This document shows, piece by piece, positions 58,410-64,000 of a DNA stretch of 64,000 nt; position 1 is the first letter of the stretch; every line of letters starts with the position of its first letter. The stretch is from Flaviflexus huanghaiensis (lineage in GTDB: Bacteria; Actinomycetota; Actinomycetes; Actinomycetales; Actinomycetaceae): contig NZ_JACFAK010000007.1 in assembly GCF_014118685.1 (NCBI RefSeq), positions 62,001 through 126,000 on the forward strand. The letters are read 5' to 3'. A program made the translations under genes and the position numbers. Below the pieces are notes generated by a model, which did not search any database, was not told where the DNA came from, and saw nothing but the letters and a program-made list of their open reading frames with translations.

Positions 58410-59437
58410 GACTTATCTCCCCAAGGAGCAATGATGACCTTGCCGGTTACCTCACGGCGCTCGAGCCTCCACAGCGCATCCGCCGCCTCGTCAAGCGACA
58501 CGACCGAGTCGATGACTGGGCGGAAGCCGTGCTCATCGATAAGGGTGATAAGTGCTTCGATATCCTCGCGTCCGAAGCCGTTGGACCCCTGGACCTTGAG
58601 CTCGAAGGACCAGATGTAGCGCAAGTCTTCGATCGGGTCGAAGCCCGCGGTCGCCCCGCACACGAGGATCGTCCCACCGAGCTTCGTCGACTTCAGAGTC
58701 GGGCGCCACGTGTCCCCACCCGTGTTGTTGACGATGACATCGAAGCCGGTCTCTGTCGAGTTACGAGAAGGCTTGCCAACATTCTCACGAGTCCACCGGT
58801 CAATCGCGACCTCACGGTAGTTGACATAGTCGTCCGCACCGTACGAGAGGAGTGCCCGACCCTTCTCATGCGAGCCAACGGCCGCCACCACGGTGGCGCC
58901 GAGCTGCTTGGCGAGGAGCACGGATGCCGTGCCGACCCCGCCCGAAGCCCCGAGAACAAGAACCTTGTCGCCCTCCGTGACCGCTTTCTTTCCGACGATC
59001 ATGCGATGGGCCGTGCCATACGCGACCGGTAATGCCGCCGCCTCAGCGAACGAGACCGAGTCGGGAAGCGGGATGAGTTGGCTGGCTTCGACGAGCGCGT
59101 ACTGGGCGAGACCGCCGTCCCGCACCTCGCCCATGAGGTTGAAACCTGAGTCAAGTGGGTTGACGACGACACGATCGCCGACCTCGATGCCGGTCACGCC
59201 CTCACCGACTTCGTGGACGGTGCCGGCGATGTCGAGACCGGGTACGACCGGCATGGGGATAGTGATCCCCGGCATACCACGCACTGTGAAAATGTCGTGG
59301 TAATTGAGCGACGAGGCCTCGACCTTGACGATCACCGTGCCTGGCTCGACCTGGGGCTTCGGGTAGTTCTCTTCATACGTAAGTCTGTCGATTGTGCCGT
59401 GTTCTCGAAGGACAACGGCTCTCATGGTTGTCGGCAA
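58406..59437 (-). CDS. MDR-family NADPH:quinone/enoyl-type oxidoreductase
   Basis: A 343-residue medium-chain dehydrogenase/reductase of the quinone-oxidoreductase or enoyl-reductase branch. The catalytic part starts MRAVVLREHG (Met13 of this frame) and continues VVPGLDIAGTVHEVGEGV; the cofactor fold has VLVLGASGGVGTASVLLA. The cysteine ligands for structural zinc are missing. TTG 59437 follows GGAG five bases upstream, so it is preferred over ATG 59425. It is the first gene of the seven-gene coupled operon, so its promoter lies in 59438-59559. Confidence 0.88.
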   Translation of the reverse strand: MPTTMRAVVLREHGTIDRLTYEENYPKPQVEPGTVIVKVEASSLNYHDIFTVRGMPGITIPMPVVPGLDIAGTVHEVGEGVTGIEVGDRVVVNPLDSGFNLMGEVRDGGLAQYALVEASQLIPLPDSVSFAEAAALPVAYGTAHRMIVGKKAVTEGDKVLVLGASGGVGTASVLLAKQLGATVVAAVGSHEKGRALLSYGADDYVNYREVAIDRWTRENVGKPSRNSTETGFDVIVNNTGGDTWRPTLKSTKLGGTILVCGATAGFDPIEDLRYIWSFELKVQGSNGFGREDIEALITLIDEHGFRPVIDSVVSLDEAADALWRLERREVTGKVIIAPWGDKS

Positions 59438-59559
59438 TGGGTCTCCTCAAGGGTGCGAAAGGTCGCGCAAGGGATTGATCGGATGCGGTGGGGCCGTGAG
59501 TTAGCGCTGCCCAGCAATGTCGTGGACACAGGTGTGCCGCAATGCGGCGGTTCTGAAAC

Positions 59560-60225
59560 TCAGATAGTCCAGGTGCCTGCAGGTCCACTCACGGCCAGTT
59601 CAAGGCACGGCGTACAGCCCTGACACTCGCCGTTTGGACAGAGGCGACAACACGCCTGGGTGCCAAGGGCAGCCAGGGGCATTCGGATCGAATCCGGGTT
59701 GTCCGTGCAAATGACGAACGACTCAAGGCGCGCCTGCGCCTCTGTCGACAGCGCAGGAGAGATCGAATCCTGCCAGTCAATGACAAATGGAATGGCGCCG
59801 TTCATGCCCCCATGAAGCGGGGACGTGAAGCGCCAGGAAATGAGCTCGCCATTGGGCCTGCGGCGAGAGGCAGGGGTGAGGTCGCCGACATCGACGCCAG
59901 CCGCACGGCCAGCAGCGACCGTAGCATCCGCATCCTCTGGATGGATCACCCACGTCGACACGACGGTCTCCGTCAGATCATCAACGTTGAATGGTCGAGG
60001 ATTTTTTGGCTCTGGAAGGTCGTGGTCGATACCGAGGAGTTCGAGGTAATAATCCTCCCCAAGACTCACAAGGTAGTTTCTCGTGCCGAGCTTCTCGTGA
60101 GAGCCGCCCTTCTCGGGCCGCACGCCAGTCGCCGACTCGAATTCGGCCACGAGGGCGTCAAGGTCAGGATTTGCCACAACAATGTGGTCGAGGAGCGGTG
60201 GAACTACAGCACTGCTGTCAGCCAT
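59560..60225 (-). CDS. VOC/glyoxalase-like protein with C-terminal cysteine cluster
   Basis: A 221-residue protein similar to the glyoxalase-like PF13468 group: LLDHIVVANPDLDALVAEFE, SLGEDYYLELLGID and a repeat of the fold from ~155 on. Near the C-terminus, ACCRLCPNGECQGCTPCLE packs six cysteines (pattern C-C-x2-C-x4-C-x2-C-x2-C) into the place where relatives have an ordinary loop; the surrounding family residues (PCLELAVSGPAGTWTI) remain aligned, so it is not a frameshift. A metal or disulfide role is possible. GAGGG precedes ATG 60225; the frame start at 60267 is less likely. It lies 122 bp upstream of the MDR operon, same strand. Confidence 0.75.
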   Translation of the reverse strand: MADSSAVVPPLLDHIVVANPDLDALVAEFESATGVRPEKGGSHEKLGTRNYLVSLGEDYYLELLGIDHDLPEPKNPRPFNVDDLTETVVSTWVIHPEDADATVAAGRAAGVDVGDLTPASRRRPNGELISWRFTSPLHGGMNGAIPFVIDWQDSISPALSTEAQARLESFVICTDNPDSIRMPLAALGTQACCRLCPNGECQGCTPCLELAVSGPAGTWTI

Positions 60226-60512
60226 CTCCCCTCCTCCCTCGACGTCAATCGTCGCGTGCGTTGTCATTCTGGCAGGCGACTGTCTAGTTTGTACAGATAT
60301 TCATTGTTGGAGCAGGTCACACCTTGGACTTTGGCGCACTGAATTGCAGTTGAATGCTGGGTCACGCTCGACCATGAGACGGTCGTACAGGAGACATTTC
60401 GCGCGCGTGAACTCTCGTGTGCAACATCATGGCCTTCCACACCGTCGAGATTTCTCTGGCAGAACCGAATCCGTTACGATGAGTGGGCATGTTGCGGGAT
60501 CGTCGCATGCAA
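60226..60512. other. Intergenic region before tRNA-Ser
   Basis: About 290 bp with no gene. An A/T-rich stretch around 60280-60310 (TCTAGTTTGTACAGATATTCATTG) may be the reverse promoter of the VOC gene; TGTACA within it is palindromic. Confidence 0.35.
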
Positions 60513-60600
60513 GGAGGATTCGCCTAGTGGCCTATGGCGCTCGCTTGGAAAGCGGGTTGGGTGCAAGCCCTCGGGGGTTCGAATCCCCCATCCTCCGCCA
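60513..60600 (+). tRNA. tRNA-Ser (anticodon GGA)
   Basis: An 88-base class II tRNA: acceptor GGAGGAT/ATCCTCC, anticodon loop CTTGGAAA-type with GGA, a long variable arm (GGTTGGGTGCAAGCCC), T-arm GGGGGTTCGAATCCCCC, discriminator G and an encoded CCA. It reads TCC/TCT serine codons. Confidence 0.97.
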
Positions 60601-60602
60601 AG

Positions 60603-60638
60603 AGAACCAGTCACGCACGTGTGGCTGGTTCTTTCGTT
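60603..60638 (+). terminator. Rho-independent terminator of tRNA-Ser
   Basis: AGAACCAG and CTGGTTCT pair, extended inward by CAC/GTG, and the stem is followed by TTCGTTT. It starts three bases behind CCA. Confidence 0.8.
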
Positions 60639-60805
60639 TAGGGCACGTGAGCGGCGCCGCCGTGCGTGGGCACCGTGGGGTGCCAGATGATGGCTCGAGC
60701 GTGTCGAGACATCACGCCCTGGCCCTGTGTGCCCTCCGGGCCCCACAGGCTCGGGAGCTCAAGCATTGGTCAGCGAGCATCCTCTCAGCGATGCGCTGCT
60801 GTTGC

Positions 60806-62494
60806 CTACTGCTCGAAGGGCGGGATGGGCGCGTAGGTTTCGATCTCGGCCCGAATTCTGGATAGCGCTTCCTCGTCAAGACCTGAGTCGGCGGTGATCT
60901 GCTGCCATCCGGTGAGCGCGACGTTACCGTAGTTGTGACCGTAGAATGCGGGCACGGACTCGGCTCCTAGCATGTCGATGAACACCTGCAACCCCGTCAC
61001 GACCGGCATCCATCTCATCGACGCGCTAATGTCATCGCTACGCTGATCCGGCTCCAGCCATTCGGGTGAGCTCCACAGCACTTTTGGTGACAGCCAGACA
61101 ACGGGGTCCGACGGATGCTGGAGGTAGAGAACCCGCGGCGCTATCCACGGCCCTGTCAGCTTCTCCTCATCGCCCGTCTTTGAAATCCAGCGAACTTCGC
61201 GGCCGCCGCCCAGGACCGGTTGCCACGCTGGGCTCCCCTCGTCCCGCTGGGACTGCAGGGTGCTCCACAGCTCCGCACTTGGCGGGCTGCCGGCAAACAT
61301 TGCGCCGTCGGTTCTCGAGCGCAGATCTGCCACATCGTCGAACGCCGCCTGGCCGCCGTGCGCACCAAGGCTGAGTCCATAGACAACAAGCTGGGGTCGA
61401 TCATCCTCAGGTAGCTCTGACCATCGGGCATGAACCGCATCTGTCAGAGCAGTTGCTGACGCAACGGGGGCGTCCTCATCAAAGATGAAGGAAACCCAGC
61501 TTGGAGTGTAGGCATACTGCATCGAGGCAATGGCGGTATCGCCTCCGTGTAGGTATTCGATTGAGTCGATTGTCTGCGGCTCAAGCCAACCAGATCCGGT
61601 CGGTGTGGCGACGACGAGGACACTGCGATCGAAGGCGCCGGTCCGCTCAAGTTCATCTACGACCAATTCGGCGCGCTCTTGCACGGTTTCTGCCGATTCC
61701 AGTCCCGCATAGACGCGGATCGGTGTCATCGCCTCGCTCCCGGTGATGGTCTCGATATCCTCTCTGGTCGGGCCACCCCCGACGAAAGCGGCGCCATGCC
61801 GGCCCAGATCCTCCCACTCCATTGCGGACTCCGGTCCAGCGGAGCGATGCTCCGAACCCGGCTCAGTCGTCGTCTCATACGTCTGGTTGCGTGAGTAGAA
61901 GTACCGGTCGATTCCGACCATGACGACCGCGACAAAGATAGCTACGGCGGCGATGACGATGCCGGCCGTGATTGAGCTCGCGACGATCCAACTCCGCCTG
62001 CGCCTAAACCGGCCATACATGGCTCGCACGCCTTTGCCAATGAGAAGGAGGATGACCGTGAGCGGCAGGAAGGCGGTCAAGAAGCCGATGATGTTAACTT
62101 CATCGACCGGCGGCATGCTGACGAGCGCCCTGACGTCGTTTTGCCAGGTGATTGTCGCTGTTGACAGAGCCACGATCGCTGCGATCCAGGCGAGGCCGTA
62201 GACATACCACCACACTCGCCGGAAGGGCGGGACCGCACCGTCCTTCCACAACAGCCTGCGGATTGCCGACCAAGCGGCGACACCAATGAGGTATCCGGCA
62301 GCAAAAGCGAGTGCACCGAGGATGCCCTGAAGGACAGCGGGGCGCGGAAGGAGTGTCGGGGTGACGGAAAGGACTGCGAAGATAAAGCCAACGAGGGAGC
62401 CGACGAGGTCCGGCATCCACCACGGTTGCGTATTCATAGTCGAGCGGTCGAGGCCATTGCCGTGGTACGCCGGGGCAGTCTTTTGATCAGTCAT
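60806..62494 (-). CDS. Membrane-anchored alpha/beta-hydrolase (PF10081/PF15420 type)
   Basis: A protein of 562 residues from ATG 62494. The N-terminal third (about 25-205) has five or six helices, including VGFIFAVLSVTPTLLPRPAVLQG, and a basic loop RFRRRRSWI. The C-terminal part (~230-562) is an alpha/beta-hydrolase with the nucleophile elbow YGLSLGAHGGQ (G-x-S-x-G), plus a DPVVWLSP segment with a likely acidic residue and an HNYG histidine. The arrangement is common in actinobacteria and annotated only as a hydrolase; it may act on lipids or esters at the membrane. AGGA lies eight bases before this ATG; GTG 62539 is possible. Confidence 0.82.
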   Translation of the reverse strand: MTDQKTAPAYHGNGLDRSTMNTQPWWMPDLVGSLVGFIFAVLSVTPTLLPRPAVLQGILGALAFAAGYLIGVAAWSAIRRLLWKDGAVPPFRRVWWYVYGLAWIAAIVALSTATITWQNDVRALVSMPPVDEVNIIGFLTAFLPLTVILLLIGKGVRAMYGRFRRRRSWIVASSITAGIVIAAVAIFVAVVMVGIDRYFYSRNQTYETTTEPGSEHRSAGPESAMEWEDLGRHGAAFVGGGPTREDIETITGSEAMTPIRVYAGLESAETVQERAELVVDELERTGAFDRSVLVVATPTGSGWLEPQTIDSIEYLHGGDTAIASMQYAYTPSWVSFIFDEDAPVASATALTDAVHARWSELPEDDRPQLVVYGLSLGAHGGQAAFDDVADLRSRTDGAMFAGSPPSAELWSTLQSQRDEGSPAWQPVLGGGREVRWISKTGDEEKLTGPWIAPRVLYLQHPSDPVVWLSPKVLWSSPEWLEPDQRSDDISASMRWMPVVTGLQVFIDMLGAESVPAFYGHNYGNVALTGWQQITADSGLDEEALSRIRAEIETYAPIPPFEQ

Positions 62495-62796
62495 CGCGTC
62501 ATCCTGAATCAGCAGGCTCATTCCGACGCGGCGGGACACTCTGTCGGCGGGAGACCAGTCTTGTTATCGATCAGTCCACAGCCGCGGCCGTGACTACGGA
62601 TCACGACGTTGGCTGAGCACCATCGTAGTGCAGTGATCAATCAAAGAGAACGTAGCGAGTCGTGATCTTTCTGTCGGGCGGTACGAGGTTCCACCGAGGT
62701 TGACGTATCCCCCTTCATGACACCTCGTGGGAAAGTCCTGATCCACCCGCAACCAGGAACGTCAGTTTTTCTATACCCTCTTTTATGCGTGCTGGT

Positions 62797-63615
62797 TTAC
62801 GCGCTCTTTGACGGCTTCTTCCCTTTTCCGCGCTTCTTGTCGAGCGAGGCTTTCAGAGCCTCCATGAGGTCGATAACATCCGCCTCGTCATCTTCATCGC
62901 CCACGGGCTCGCCAAAGGTTGCCGCCGTGTCGAGGGTGTCGCCCTCCGCGAGCTTCGCATCGATGAGCTTGCGTAGCTCGATCTGGTATTCGTCTTCAAA
63001 CTCTTCGGGCGTGAAGTCGGAGGCGAACTGATCGACAAGCGCGGCTGACAGCTTGAGCTCCTGGTCGCTGATTTTCGCCCTTGATTTGGCGTTCGGAAAG
63101 TCCATCTCTCGGACCTCATCCGCCCACAGCAATCCGTGGAGGACGAGTACTTTTCCGCGCACCCGCAGAGCGCCGAGCCGCGTTTTCTGCCGTAGCGCGA
63201 ACTGGACGATGGCGATGAGGTCGGTGTCGTCGAGCGTCTGGCGAAGTAACAGGTACGATTTCGGAGATTTCCCCTCGGGCTCGAGGTAGTAACTGCGTTC
63301 GAACATGATCGGGTCGACCTGGTCCCGCGGGACAAATTGGACGACCTCGATCTCGCGGTTTTCCGCAGAAGGTAGCGACTTGAGATCCTCCTCGGTGATG
63401 ACGACAGTCTCATCACCCTCCTGGTAGGCCTTGTCGATGTCCTTGTACTCAACTTTCCTGCCGCACACTTCGCACTTGCGTTCGTATCGAATGCGGCCGC
63501 CATCCACGTCGTGCACCTGATGGAAGCGGATGTCGTGATCTTCCACCGCGCTATAGGCCTTGACCGGAACGTTGACCAGTCCGAAGGTGATTGCACCCGT
63601 CCACACTGCTCGCAT
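62797..63615 (-). CDS. ku: DNA end-binding protein Ku
   Basis: A 272-residue bacterial Ku, forming a homodimer ring on double-strand ends for NHEJ and recruiting LigD. It begins MRAVWTGAITFGLVNVPVKAYSA (family signature), has the Cys pair YERKCEVCGR (about 46-54), ends in a basic tail KKRGKGKKPSK typical for DNA threading. It is divergent from ligD, with 93 bp between starts, so they are likely co-regulated. Confidence 0.96.
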   Translation of the reverse strand: MRAVWTGAITFGLVNVPVKAYSAVEDHDIRFHQVHDVDGGRIRYERKCEVCGRKVEYKDIDKAYQEGDETVVITEEDLKSLPSAENREIEVVQFVPRDQVDPIMFERSYYLEPEGKSPKSYLLLRQTLDDTDLIAIVQFALRQKTRLGALRVRGKVLVLHGLLWADEVREMDFPNAKSRAKISDQELKLSAALVDQFASDFTPEEFEDEYQIELRKLIDAKLAEGDTLDTAATFGEPVGDEDDEADVIDLMEALKASLDKKRGKGKKPSKSA

Positions 63616-63708
63616 GTCGCCAGCCTAAGCCGCAGGCCTGCACTGTGAAAGGTTGAGAGACTGAGGCATGGAGTTTACTCTCAGATAACACTGGAGGAAG
63701 GATCAGCC

Positions 63709-64000
63709 GTGGCTCGTCGGAACACTTTCAAGGCTGGCGAGCGATCCCTGTCCGTCACGAACCTCGACAAGGTTCTCTACCCCGAAAGTGGCACGACGAA
63801 GGCCGACGTCATCCACTACTACCTCTCCGTCGCTGACGTCATACTTCCGCTCCTTCGCGGCCGACCTGTCACCCGCAAACGCTGGGTTGATGGGGTGGGA
63901 ACAGCGGACAAACCGGGTGACGTGTTCTTCCGAAAGGACCTCGAAGATTCGGCGCCCTCGTGGATCCCGGTCGGCAAGATCACCCACTCGAGCGGCGTCA
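63709..64000 (+). CDS. ligD: ATP-dependent DNA ligase LigD, N-terminal polymerase domain (partial)
   Basis: The frame is cut by the window end after 97 residues. GTG 63709 follows GGAGGAAGG. The visible part is the start of the LigD primase-polymerase domain: LSVTNLDKVLYPESGTTKAD, VIHYYLSVADVILPLLRGRP and DGVGTADKPGDVFFRKD. Starting with the polymerase domain implies the POL-NUC-LIG order of actinobacterial LigD. It works with the divergent ku in NHEJ. Confidence 0.93.
   Translation, partial: MARRNTFKAGERSLSVTNLDKVLYPESGTTKADVIHYYLSVADVILPLLRGRPVTRKRWVDGVGTADKPGDVFFRKDLEDSAPSWIPVGKITHSSGV

Noticed and set aside
60226-60600. An attachment site or integrated element at tRNA-Ser
   Set aside because: The tRNA is intact, followed by a proper terminator; I see no repeat of its 3' end and no integrase.

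Overview
The window is about 64 kb of dense, high-GC chromosome from an actinobacterium. The evidence is a DtxR/IdeR-type repressor, DUF3027 beside a cold-shock gene, DUF3263 beside a LytR_C protein, a CIRCE-controlled groEL, a DUF4032 gene behind an msmK-type ATPase, proline/alanine-rich NlpC/P60 proteins, divergent ku/ligD, and many GTG/TTG starts with ATGA coupling. I cannot place it below class level; nothing here is plasmid- or phage-like. Coding strand changes often and most operons are short.

Region by region. 1-3.7 kb: part of an aromatic-acid (4-hydroxyphenylacetate type) catabolic locus: hpaE (cut by the window edge), an FAH-RraA fusion, and a divergent succinate-semialdehyde-type dehydrogenase. 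3.8-9.5 kb: HAD phosphatase, a 47-residue membrane protein, tRNA-Arg, a double-Usp protein, two paralogous secreted NlpC/P60 peptidases, dtxR. 9.5-16.3 kb: serC, a MarR/MFS pair with a palindromic operator, an AzgA-type purine permease, and a coupled csp-DUF3027-manA operon. 16.5-24.5 kb: TPM protein plus PspA, a PhoP-like two-component system, an SDR/PlsC pair, and an HD-like protein whose HD pair reads His-Gly. 24.5-28 kb: groEL with two CIRCE-like operators, LytR_C, DUF3263, ung. 28-37 kb: copper and nitrogen oxide region: a COG2345 regulator, a polytopic NnrS-like protein, a very large membrane-anchored three-cupredoxin nitrite reductase (NirK type), nei, then csoR-copA-copZ with two CsoR-type boxes. 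36.9-51.6 kb: ppc, tRNA-Thr, DsbA-like thioredoxin, Ser/Thr kinase, msmK-type ATPase plus DUF4032, lysC-asd, recR, dnaX and the SRP RNA. 51.6-52.4 kb: a gene-poor stretch with a possible gene relic. 52.4-60.2 kb: an accessory-looking cluster of an SDR facing a seven-gene operon (MDR oxidoreductase, PaaI thioesterase, acyl-CoA ligase, two permeases, ATPase, binding lipoprotein), with a cysteine-rich VOC protein upstream. 60.5-64 kb: tRNA-Ser, membrane alpha/beta-hydrolase, ku and the start of ligD (NHEJ).

The best candidates for something new are: (i) the 53.1-60.2 kb uptake-and-CoA-activation operon, whose substrate is not evident; (ii) the FAH-RraA fusion, which may supply both the isomerase/decarboxylase and the final pyruvate aldolase of homoprotocatechuate cleavage; (iii) the 880-residue nitrite reductase with its own membrane module and extra cupredoxin; and (iv) the six-cysteine cluster in the VOC protein. 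Functions come from motif recognition by eye; no database search was run.
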